Shown: in pieces, positions 50,189 through 61,374 of the stretch
How positions within the stretch are numbered: position 1 is the first letter of the stretch
How the letters are laid out: each line of letters starts with the position of its first letter
Source of the DNA: Siniperca chuatsi
Lineage: Eukaryota; Chordata; Actinopteri; Centrarchiformes; Sinipercidae
Assembly (NCBI RefSeq): GCF_020085105.1
Contig: NC_058056.1
Span: 11,778,929-11,842,928 of the forward strand
DNA length: 64,000 nucleotides
Direction: 5' to 3'
The notes under the pieces: generated by a model
What the model was told of the DNA's origin: nothing
The model's database searches: none
What the model saw: only the letters and a program-made list of their open reading frames with translations
Program-made: the position numbers and the translations under genes

Positions 50189-52489
50189 CTGAAAAAAGAA
50201 AAAGAAGAGAGGGGGGGCAGAAATCCTATTTTAGTCATCATCGTCCAGGTTATACATGTGTTGGCACTCAAGGAGAGGTAATAATCAAAGGACCATACCA
50301 GATTTTTTAAATTGATTTCTAACCTTCCTGGTATTAATTAATGCCAGCACTGTGTTAAAATCAACTTACGGATACCTGAAACTTGCTTTACAGCGAATTT
50401 TGAAAAAGGAGACAAAATGTCAACTTTATTTTTATTACTTGTCAAAGTTACCCTGTCACTGTGTGCAGTTGCAAGCAGGGGCTGTTATGAAAATTAACCT
50501 TGCTTCTGTTGAAGGAAATCTCAACATATGATATTTGAGAGTTGGCTGCTGCAAAGAAACCTTTTTAACTCAAGAAGCTGCGTTCTTACAACAATTACCA
50601 TATCTGATTACTGTCTGCCTTCCAGCTCTGATTACCCATCAACATAGCTCACTGTTCTCACGCTTTTCCGCAGCTGATGTACTGGACATTGGTGCTTCCT
50701 TGAATGCACCACAAAAGTCATTACCTATGCCAAACAGGTTTCAAGTCTTGGTAAGGTGATTTTCATCTTGAGAAAAAATTGTTTTTTAAATAAAGTAAAA
50801 ACTTTAGGTATGCTTTGGAAAATGCTTGTCAGTAATGTAACGTGTACAAAACCAGCAGTCTGATGAATCCAGTTGTACTGCAAATATATACAGCATCAGA
50901 AAAGTGTCCATAGTTGCAAAGTTTTTTTAGACCACCCCAATTGGTATGTGTGTGTATATGTTTGTGTTTGTGCGTCTCCGTGGGCACTGCTCATTCAGCC
51001 CACATGCTCAGCCTACACAGACCCCCTCCTGCCTCTAAACCAAACTTCACAGTTCCACAAAGAAAGACCTGGCACCGCTCCCTTCATTCCATAACATGGA
51101 GTCATAATTCACAAAGCCGCACCCGTAGGCTCATGCACTTGTATACACAGGCACAACGGCACACTAGGAAGAGCTGGAGAATAGAAAAATAAACAGACAC
51201 CAATGTGCATCGGGGGCATTTTTAACAAACAGTGTCCATTCATATATAAATGTAGTTTCTGTTGTATGTTCCTTGTTATGTTTCATTGTCTTCCTTCATC
51301 TTATTTTTATTTTTTCATTCTCAGTAGAATGACCTCATCGCCTTCTCTCAGCCTCCTTCCTCCACCTTGCTAAACTGCTCTACTTTGAGGCAGGTTTCCC
51401 AGCATTGCTCCTGGGGATCTGTAGCTTACACTAGGCTTCTTCCAGCTGCGTACTTTATTAGATACTTATCTCCAAATCACAGGTTAAAAGTAGGATCAGG
51501 CTCTTAAGATGACAGGAGTCATATCTTGTATATAAGCACACAAAGACTGAAGGAAGGTAGGAGCGGAGTGGAGTCAGAAAGCTCATGAAAAGTTTTTGGT
51601 TGCTATGTTGCTTCATGGTCATGCATGAAAAACAAGGCAGACAGATTTTAGTACAAGCAATGTGTGAGCAATATAACCAAACATCTCTCAGTAACACAAC
51701 TCTAGGAATACTTTCCTGCCCCCAGACTAGACATGAAAATGAAACACAGAAACCTATGTCATGTTCTCTGGGGATTACAAACAAGACTTTTCCAAACCGC
51801 TCCTTATCATCACAGCTCTGTGTAATGCAGAGGGGCAGTTGTGATGAGAAGTTAGAGGTTTGGATGTATCACATGGAAAATTTTCGAGCAGATGTGCACT
51901 TTTTAAAGCCAGATGCCTTACATACTGTACACTGATCATAAATTAACCTTTTATCAGTCAAATCTTGACAATGTCAGAATCTCACAGCTGGAGTACAGAA
52001 GACACGGGGAATATACAGTAGCCAGTTTATTAAGTACACCTAGCTAACACTAATGTAGTCTAATACAACAGTCCTGCAATAAATCATCCCTTCATGGAGG
52101 TTATAATGTTTAGTTTCTGTTGAAACTATTTTAGAGAGGTGTCAACTTTATGGTCATTTTGGAGGCTGTAGTTTGTGGTGGTGGTGCTGTTGAACTGCGT
52201 TGCATTATACTGACTATTATTTTGTCCACCCCATTTAAATCAATGAGGGTAAATAACAGAAACACCTCTCTATGTAATGCACTAGCACCACATATTAAAT
52301 CCTCCAAAATGATCATAAAGTTTAATCAACACCTCTCTGAAACAGAACAAAAAAGGGAGGATTTTGCAGGACTGTTGTGTTAGGCTGCATTAGTTTTGGC
52401 AAGGTGTACCTAATGAACTGGCAACTGAGTGTAGTTTCCAAGGCAGGCGGTGGTTTTCACTGTGTACTTGAAGTAGATACTAAAGTCTA

Positions 52490-52790
52490 TAGCCATGCAA
52501 GCGGCTCTGTGAGGCTGTAAGCCTACTTAGGCACAGCGATGCTAAATGCTAATGTCAGCATGCTAACATGCTCACAATGACAATTCTAACATGCTGGTGT
52601 TTAGCAGGTATATTATATATATATTAAACCAAGTATTGGACAAAGTAAAATTAGTAGAGGAAAGGTCACCAAAGAGATTAGGGTTCATCCTCTGGGCACC
52701 ATGAATTTCTGTACAAAGTTTTGTGATAGTTGTTGAGATATTTTTGTCTCAACAATGCCGCTAGTATGGCTAAAAAGTAGAGTTAAATCT
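52490..52790 (-). repeat. Dispersed repeat family B, copy 3
   Basis: The plus strand reads GTGAGGCTGTAAGCCTACTTAGG, then CAGCATGCTAACATGCTCACAATG. This is the reverse of copies 1 and 2. Confidence 0.7.
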
Positions 52791-53174
52791 GGTTTGATTG
52801 GTTTGCACACTCCACACTCATGACAGGAGTATGCAGTCCCATATGAGAGGCTTAAGATGAGTACTTGAAGTACTTGAATGCTAATTCTAAACTTTATACA
52901 AATGTGGGCGTTTTGATGCAGTTTGTTATCATAATGTAGCCATGGTAAACTTGTTATTCACTGTAGCACAACTGAAGTGGCACAGTGTATATGGAGTAGA
53001 CGTAAGGAGTGAGTTGTAGTGAAAGGCCAATAACAAGAAAGACCATCCATCTTCTCTGGAGAAAAGTACAAGGCCTCTCCCTGCACTAAGCCCTGTGTTT
53101 CTCCAACTCCAAATTACAGTCATTTGGGCATGACTAAGACCGTGCATCTGTATTGGCTACAGTCACCAATAATC

Positions 53175-53428
53175 AGACGCCACTCTCGGACGAAGAGGGG
53201 GATGGTTCATTCATTTACAGCCCAAGGGCTGCTGGGAGTGCAACAACTCCTCGTATTATTTCCATTACGGGGGACCAGAGTAATGCTAAGAACCCTGGGA
53301 CACGGCGGAGGACCACCCGGCAGACTGCTATGCAATCTGGTCACAAGGAGTTCACTCAGGCCACCATTGCTGTGGTTACACATGACAACCTGCAATTTTC
53401 AGTTTTGCAAACAAATGTAATGAGGTGA
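53175..53428 (+). other. Unrecognised open segment, possible exon or retrocopy remnant
   Basis: An open stretch of about 85 codons runs from an acceptor-like CTACAG|TC to a TGA at 53426-53428. It includes TPLSDEEGDGSFIYSPRAAG, TPRIISITGDQS and TRRRTTRQTAMQSGHKEF. The composition (charged clusters, Ser/Thr-rich) looks protein-like, but there is no in-frame ATG at the start and I do not recognise the family. It lies in the inferred nhsl3 5' intron on the opposite strand. Confidence 0.3.
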
Positions 53429-56051
53429 CGCACACAGTGGAGTGTTCTTTAAAACTGTCAATGCTCTAAAAATGTCTGTTTTTTTGTTTGATGACGTCTA
53501 CTTTTATACAATTTGTATTGAGATTTACTAAATAAAATGTCACATTCCTTGGGTTTATCTAGGTAAAAAGCTACTGTCACAATCCTCTCTAGCAAATAAG
53601 CTCTCACAATCTCTCTTCACAGCTAAAGCACCAATGCCGACATCTTAGTTACAGAGTTGCTTCATTGTCCCAGCAATCACTTAACCCTTAACCACACCTC
53701 TCAATTCATAAAAGTTGATACACAAACTATAGGCACAAAAGACAAATTTAAAATCAGATTTTTTTTTAGGATTTGTAGCACAAACCTAGCTAAAAACCTT
53801 TGCCAGCATTGCCTACACTATACCACATCAGGGTGTATCATATTATCATAAAGATCATGTTCAAGTTATATGCCCTAAGCTGATTTACAAACAAAAAAGT
53901 TGTATGTTCTCTCTCCATCTCTCTCTCTCTCCCACACATTAAACCTGCTGTGGTTTTCCAGCCCAGCCCCTTTCCTGCCGGAGCAGGCATGTGTTCCAAC
54001 ATGCTGTTTACTTATCCTTTACAAAAGACGCCAGGCTTTCACATTGGACAGGAGGTACTGCTCAAACACAGCAAACCTCTACCCAGTGTGTCAATACCTG
54101 CAGCACTGACTGATTATCTGACATTGACAGCAGTGTGTACACATCAGCATGAAGTAAACTGGGGTTGATAATAGTTTATACACTGTCAGCACTCAGCATA
54201 TCTGGAAATGTTGTTTATTGATTGTGTACTTTTGACAGCTATATGTCCTGGAGCTTGGGACTTAAATTCCAGTGCAAATGTGGGTCTCCTCTCCACTTTT
54301 ATGCAGGCAGGTAAACAGAGTTAAAGCAAAGCAAAGCACTGACACCTGCCTTGCCTAAAGCAAAGCACATAACGTAGCTTTCTGAGCAAATCCAAACCCA
54401 AATCCATGAATATATGTAAGATCTCCATCTTACACTGGGCTCTAATGTAAGTTTCTTTGACAAACTGGTGTGTACAAGAAAGAGGGAAAGCAGCTCATGT
54501 TCTATATGAAAATTACTTTAAGTCCAAGTATCTGAAGCACGTACACACACTCAACTGATCTATGTCAAAGAGGAAGTGCAAATAATTCTCAGTATTTGTT
54601 TTAAACATTATGCCTTTCAGCTGGGATTTACTCCACAAGACAATTCAGAGAACTATACTGACTCTGAAATAATTGTTTTCTGTGACAAACAGCACCCATG
54701 TGGTAATGAATTAGGTTCAAACATTTCAGAAAAAGTAGGTTAGAATACTATTTGATTCAAATTCAGAATCCAACTAAAGAGTACAGCAGCCCTCTGTGCG
54801 TAACAAATCTTATGGTAAACTCACAATACTGATTTTATGCTCAAGTGTAATCACACCCTTATCTACTCTGGCAAATATGAACATTGTGAATTTCGCAGGC
54901 AGTGACGGGGGACAGGGGAGGGGTCTCCAGGAACAGTAACTTTGACTGCGGTGAGTCACACAGGGAAGATGACGGAGCAGACTCCAGTGTCTCAAGGGGA
55001 TAAGGCAAAGCCAAGAGGGAGTGGCAGTGATACAGGCAGCCACCTTTGTTTGAATTAGGACTGGCTCAGTTTAACCAGGAGGCCATTCACATCTTAGCCT
55101 GAGCTGCTGGGTTAAGCATGGCATGACTAAGCTGACAGTGAGCAAGGTTAAGCTCAGGCTGAATGTGGTTAGTCTCTGCAAGATGGAAATGACAGATTAA
55201 CAAGGTTAATATTGTCCTTTTTTGGGGAAAAGAAGGATGTTTTGGATCTGTTCCAGTCTTCCTGCTGAGATCACCAGAATAGCCTTCACAGTAACAGCCA
55301 GTTTTGGCAATAACAGTTTTTAAACCACACTTAAAGTGACTCTGTAACTAAATGGCAAGTGTTTAGCAGTGTGACAACTGGTGTTACTGTACAGCACCTG
55401 CAAGCATCATTTAGGGCGTTGGCTGTCTTCTCTGGGCATTATCAAACAAAGGAGAGCACTGCTACTCAAGAGCAGACTTAAGCAACCATGTCTGGGCTAC
55501 AGCTCTGCACACTTATGTGCAAATACTCAGTGTACAAGAAATGTACTGTGATGGATGATGAGGCCACCAAGATATAAACTGGAAAAACTCAATTCCACCA
55601 CTTGAGGAGGTTTGAGACCAGGGACAGTCTGAGGAGAGCTTTTTAGGAGAGCTATGTGGGAGTCATCAGGCATCAATGAAAGATTTCCCATCTTAAGGGA
55701 AGTATTCTCCTCTTTCACAGCAGACTTATTTTTGTACTGACAGAGAATTTACAAGAAATATATATAATGAGACCAAATAGCTCAGGGTTCAGGGTGGCCA
55801 CACGTTTCCTACAATTTGGTTCCACACCAACATATCAGCATAAACACACAGTGACGAAGGACTTGGACTGAAAGACAATCCCTAACTGACATTATGTGGT
55901 CCCTTTGTTTGCTGCAGAAAGGATACAGTTTCAGAAAAATACCATGTAGGTAATGACAGTGATAAAAAATAAACACAACAACGCTGTAAGACAATAATGA
56001 CACAAATACACCAAAATGCTATGTAAGTGAACTCACTGAGGTTATAGACAC

Positions 56052-56105
56052 TGTGTGTGTGTGCGTGTGTGTGTGTGTTTGTGTGTGTGCGTGTGTGTGT
56101 GTGTG
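56052..56105. repeat. (GT)n microsatellite, imperfect
   Basis: Mostly GT units with occasional GC and TTT interruptions, about 54 bp. Confidence 0.9.
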
Positions 56106-56758
56106 GTGGTACCATGCAGAGATCTGTGGGCAGGGTAATGCAAGTTGGCGTGCTGCGAGGCCGCTGTAGCCATGCAGCAGCTTGTCTGGTAAGAGCAGCA
56201 GCTGCATTCCTGAGAGATTGATAATTACCGACTGAGGAACTCTTCACTCCAAATCTGCTTTCACCCCCCCACACATCCCCTCCTCTTGTTCTCCTATTCT
56301 CCCTTTCACCCCTCCCTCCCTCCCTGCCACACATCCCTCATACAGTACAGTGGCCTAGGAGACAGAACCATAAAAAAAAAAAAGGATAATGGCTGGCGCA
56401 TGAGAGTCATTTTGAGATAACATTATAACATGTGGTTGTGTGCACTGGCTGAGATTATTGGTCACTGTGTATTCTTTTTAGAGAAGAGTCACAAATATTT
56501 ATCTGTGGAAACAGGACATGTTTTTCTTTTACAGAATATGTGGGGAAAGTATGAAAAAACATATTTACACATACAGATGACAATTTTCTAAATATATTTG
56601 GAATTGTTGATATATTTTGACGAACGTTTGTGAGAATTGCAATTTCCTGGTAAGTGATCCGAGCGTAGAACCACATTTTGGTTCATTTTTGTCTACATTG
56701 ATACGTGTGTTAAAATATAATGTGAAGTCAAGCCGCAGTACCTAAAATGTTCTTATGT

Positions 56759-57120
56759 AAGGCTGCAACTAAAAATCATTTTCATTAACGATTAATCTGC
56801 AAATATTTTTCTTAATCAATCAGTTCATCACTGTCAATAACATGTCAGAAAATAGTGAAAAATACCCATTATAATTCCCCATAGTCCAAGGGAGCCTCTT
56901 CAAATTCCGTGTTTTATGTGACCATCAGTCCAAAACCCAAAGATATTCTGTTTTCTATCACATAAGACAAAGAAGCCCAAAAATCATGAAACTGAAAGTA
57001 GGTCATGCTTGGCATTTTTGCTTGAAAAAGACTTAAACGAGTAACTGATTATCAAAATAATTGCAGATTCATTTTCTGTCGACTAATCGATTAATTGACA
57101 AATCGTTTCAGCTCTAATAT
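56759..57120 (+). repeat. Family A MITE-like repeat, copy 6 (near full length)
   Basis: Ends AAGGCTGCAACTAAAAATCA and AATCGTTTCAGCTCTAAT are inverted; the interior has AACATGTCAGAAAATAGTGAA. About 360 bp. Confidence 0.8.
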
Positions 57121-59292
57121 TCTGAGCTGCTGACATACTGTAGTTGTCAACAATGCATAAGAAGTGCACTTGCCCGGAATGTGATATAAAAGTACAAACA
57201 AATTTTGGTCCAATTGTCGATTTTGGTCTTTAATTACATTTTGAAATAAATGACAGTAAAATGTGGTCAGCTCCTACAATGTTACTGTTTGAATCCCTAT
57301 AATCTTAGTTTCCATTGTTTACTTCTTTGCTTCTTTCCAAAACAAGGACAGAAAAACTTTTCTCTGGTAGTATAAGAGATGGCAGCCAGGAGAGACAGTG
57401 GCAGAGCTCTGTAAAGTGTGTTGTTTGCTTTGCTTCCAGGGGTTGCCAGGGGGCTCAGTCTGGACTGCAGCCTCTGTGGAGCTTAAGACCCCTGAACTGA
57501 CAGGTCAGTCAGGGGTGAAAAAGAAAGTGTTGTGCAGCAGCAGTGACCAGCTCGCAGCGAAGGCAAACACAGCTGGACCCTCGGGGTTTAAAAATACATC
57601 CTGGCATCTCAGTGTCTCTGCTCTGCCCCAGTCAAAACAAAACTCTGTAGCTGCTTTGAAATCCTTTCAATCTAAGGTTCACTCAGTCTGACAGTCGCCT
57701 GAGTGGACGGCAGTCAAAGAAAAATGTAGTGTGGGAATAAAAAAAAGAAAGAGTCCTCAGTTTGGACCAGAACTTATGTGAACTTTCAGAAAGACAAGAA
57801 AAGAAAGGATGCAAGTGAAGTAGAAAAATCTGAAACGGGCTTGTTTGTACGCACACACAAACTCCATCATGCCTTAATGCCACTAACAGCTATTGATTTA
57901 ATCTTTCGGAAGTGTTGATGAGGACTCACTGATGAGTTACTGATCAGCTAATCCTTCTGATTAACAGCACACTGTGTCCTACTCATCAGGAAGGAGTTTC
58001 CTCTCACTGCAGGCCTGCATGACACACACACACACACACATAATCATGTGTCTTTGTCTGTTACAACACCAATTGTTGTTCCTGTTGCCCTCCCCTTTCC
58101 TCCACTGAGCTGGCAGCTTCGTCACTTAGGCGGCACGAGTGAACACATTAATCAAGTGCACCATATCCCGAATACAGAATGCAGGTTCAGTCTTTCTTTC
58201 CAGTGAATTCCTTACCCTGTTCTATCCCTCATGTCTGACTGCCTCTGCGTTATCATCCCGTCTCTGCCTTGATGTCTGCCTTACACCAGGCTCTGCTGTA
58301 TCTCTAGCGCTTACATAACACACCTGTGATCTCCATGGGTACAAGCCCTGGCATGGCAGGCTGGCGAGGAAGGAGCACCAGTATGCGACACACCCTTTCT
58401 AAACAAATGGCTCTGTCTTCGCCTCACCTTCCAGAGGGTACAAGAGGTAAACTTGAAGCCATGGAGCTGAAAAATAAAACATCTGCCAACGTTTGATCAC
58501 TGAAGTGCTGCAGAGTTTTCAGAAAAGTTTGGATTTGGAGCTCACTTCCAGTCCAAAGTCTAGGAGAGGCAGCGGACAAACAGAGAGGGGGAGACCGCTA
58601 AGAGGTCCCGAGGTGGTCCTGTTATCTCTGTCAGGTTAATCAACAAGCAGTGGATCTATAGAAGAACATTATGAACTGCACACAGACTGTCATTGACTGC
58701 CATAAATGAAACCAAGTGTCAGAGCGTCATGCTGTCAAGCAGTCATTTGCTGCTGAGACGGTGACGGAAAAAACACAATAGTTTTCATTGTCATAAGCTC
58801 CATAGATGAGAGAAGCACTATAGGTCTTAAATTACCTCTGCTTAGGATCCCTCAAGGCCAAGATAAACAAATCTCCCACACCTAGTTTTCAGTGCATGCC
58901 TATACCTCAACTTGGAACTCCACTTGCACCTCACTTTATCTGATTACACTTTACACTGGTTTCGACAATGTTCTTTATTTTAAAGCCTGATCTTTCTTTT
59001 TTTTTTTTTTTTTTTTAACATTACAGCAACTGTTGTAGACCAATCAGACAACATGATGCAACAGCTTCACCTAAAAATGTACTTTCTATACATCCTTAAA
59101 AGTTGATTCAGCCGATCCTGGTGTTTTACTTTAATTTGAACTTTTGGAAAGAATACGAAACAATATTTTTCATTATTTATCACGCGAAAGAACAGTTTAG
59201 GAGGCTTTATAAGTAGGAATTGACAAAAGACACAACTGTACTTTTCTGTTACAACTTATACAACGACTAAGAAAAGCAACTGTTAATCATAC
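57121..59292. other. Region upstream of the repeat towards the nhsl3/sync promoter
   Basis: An open stretch at 57437-57690 on the plus strand has an acceptor-like start (TTTGCTTCCAG) but no recognisable homology. Otherwise nothing is seen apart from a poly(T) run at 58998-59016 and a short (CA)n at 58022-58040. Confidence 0.35.
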
Positions 59293-59500
59293 CTTGTTGA
59301 ACTTTTCTGATCCAGATGGGTTGATTCACCCTCTCTCCATTTGAAGCGTCTCCCTGCTGCGTCCTTCCACTCCAACTCCAAACTTTCACCGTCCGAAGGA
59401 AAACTTCAGGTGAACCATTTCCGTGAAAAGCACTTCAGGAAGCGGCTGGAGTGTGGATTTGTTTTTGTACCCGCGTGCTCAAGTCCGTTTGTTGGATGGC
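59293..59500 (-). other. nhsl3: Candidate nhsl3 untranslated first exon
   Basis: On the minus strand a donor, CAACAAG|GTATGA, ends an exon at 59293. The next strong acceptor in this orientation is TTTTTTCAG at 50190, which begins the ATG-bearing exon. The upstream boundary is a guess. Non-coding, so phase cannot support the join. Confidence 0.4.
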
Positions 59501-59640
59501 AGCTATAGACTGACTGCTCCACTGTCGGTGCCGTTCGTCTGCGGGCGGTGCTGTGGACCAAATAGGGGAAATGAAGAGAAGTCGCGTCGCCGTCGACCTG
59601 CAGCTCCCACCTGGAGAAGGCTGGGCGCCCTCAGGTGAGA
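59400..59640. promoter_or_regulatory. Probable shared divergent promoter of nhsl3 and sync
   Basis: A CpG-rich stretch, especially 59500-59640 (CGTCGCCGTCGACC and similar), in otherwise CpG-poor DNA. Donor sites point outward on both sides: minus-strand donor at 59292, plus-strand donor CCTCAG|GTGAGA at 59634. No TATA box is obvious. The two genes are head-to-head. Confidence 0.5.
59550..59633 (+). other. sync: Candidate sync untranslated first exon
   Basis: A plus-strand donor (CTCAG|GTGAGA) follows a CpG-rich stretch. All three frames fail to link an ATG here to the sync reading frame, so it would be 5' UTR. The 5' boundary is approximate. Confidence 0.4.
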
Positions 59641-60970
59641 GTGAGAGGCTGCGGTCAGTGCTGTGAGGACATCTAGTGGCGAGACAGCGGAACAACAAGT
59701 GACACAGAGCAAGTGAGGGCGATGAGGACTTTTCTCACGCTTAGTTTGCATTTCCAGCTTTTTCTATGCAAAGACATGTTTTTCTATTTCCAACCTGTTT
59801 TTTTCTGGATATGCACATCCGGGTATTAACTGCTGCATAAATTGCATTACATTCTGCATTTAAATACCACTTTGAATGTTAAATGTTAAAACACAATCTC
59901 AAACATATTCTTTGATAATGATCTGTATTAAGCCTACAGTTCATTTTTTGCTTTTCTTTTTAAAAATATACATATTCCTTTTTGTTTGTTTGCCTGTTTT
60001 TATTTATTTATGCAGAACAACAAATCGGTGCAAAACCATACAAAATACACAGGGCAAGTTGCTGTCCTGACAGGCCTGTTTTCAGCTTTGCAACAATGCA
60101 TTTTTCACATTATCCAATAGGTTTTTAAATTGTGCATTTAATTGAAGACGTATTAGAACTTTATTGACCCATAAAAGAATCCTTCAGTTTGTCTGAAAAA
60201 ATCAAAATCACCACATTTGGAGATACATGGTTTTCTTTGGACAGCGTAGAGATTTTCACATAGCAAAATATGATAAATGGTTAAATGGTTGACAATGACA
60301 CAATGTTGCCATGGACACAGATGATGCACTCATGTTATCTTAAAGGCACTCTGGATAAACATACAGTGGCAATTCAGTGCCAATCAATTAACTTCCCTGT
60401 TTGAATACTCTTTTACTGTATTTTAGTGGGGTTTTTATGTGGAATATGGGATATTATAAAATACATTCTTTAAAGATGCTCACATCTCCCTTCTTCTTCC
60501 TTGCATATCCCAGTGTGTGGTGTATGTTTGTCTCCATTTGTGTGTGAGGATAGGCAATATGCAAAACACCACAAACAAATACTGTATATGAACCATGCAA
60601 ACTTTATGGGCAGCTGAGCTCAAAAAAGATATTCAAAGAAAAGCCTGCATGGGCCTGCTAATGTTGCCTCCTCTGCCTGTACAGCAGTCTGAGGCAAAAT
60701 GTTTTCAGGTAGAAAGTTGAGGTAAGGTATTGCTCAATAATACAAAACACATAAAAAACAGGCTGTAAAACGGCATAAATATAGCTCTCTCTGGCACCCA
60801 GGCTGGTCCAGACATGTGTTAGCTGATGCATCCAGAGCATGTAGGCCAGTCTGCTCTCAGCACTGACACAGTTTGTGATCCCATGTGGGGGTATGAGAGA
60901 GTCTTAGATAGAGTTTCCCCCGTGCCTCCAGTGTTATTAATAAATACAAAGTGTGCCTCTGTTTTCCTAG
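59640..60970 (+). other. sync 5' intron
   Basis: AT-rich, no gene recognised. The ORFs are short and unmatched. Confidence 0.5.
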
Positions 60971-61051
60971 AGACAGATACACTGCAGAGCTGTCCTTAAA
61001 GTCAAACGAAAATTGTCTTCACAGCTGTCTGGACTGTCACCTCCAAACAAA
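60971..61051 (+). other. sync: Candidate second 5' exon of sync
   Basis: It is bounded by an acceptor (GTTTTCCTAG) and a donor (AAACAAA|GTAAGT). Its 81 bases are open in the sync frame and stay in frame into 61321, but there is no ATG. It is therefore probably 5' UTR, unless an ATG exon lies elsewhere. Confidence 0.45.
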
Positions 61052-61374
61052 GTAAGTGGAAATATAAGTTAATATGAATTGTTACTGATTTTGACAATGA
61101 ACCGTAGGTTTTTAAGGCCCCTCTTGTGTGCCATCTTTGGATGTTTTTAAGGTTTGCAGCTATCAGTATTTTAAACATGATTACATTTACATTAAATTGC
61201 TTTCTTATGCAAAACAACCTAAAAGGAATGAGCAGATAAGAGGGATTTTAAAACCACAATCTCATCATTTATTGCTGTGGCTCATTTGATTAATGACCGT
61301 TCTCTCCTTTTCCTTTCTAGTTTGCCTCTCAGAAGACCATTGACAATCAAACATCAGCAGAGAATAGGAAAGAC

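Larger units (their letters stand above)
50189..59292 (-). other. nhsl3 5' intron (inferred)
   Basis: It lies between the acceptor at 50190-50189 and a donor at 59292-59291. Contents: family B (52490-52790, reversed) and family A (56759-57120) repeats, a (GT)n run (56052-56105), and an unrecognised open segment at 53175-53428. Otherwise I see no gene. Confidence 0.5.

Noticed and set aside
57437..57690. Open plus-strand stretch ending KSFQSKVHSV with acceptor-like start
   Set aside because: No in-frame ATG upstream, no recognised family and no partner exons; listed only as part of the spacer.
58998..59016. Poly(T) run as possible retrocopy tail on the minus strand
   Set aside because: No gene-like sequence precedes it on the minus strand and no target duplication is visible.
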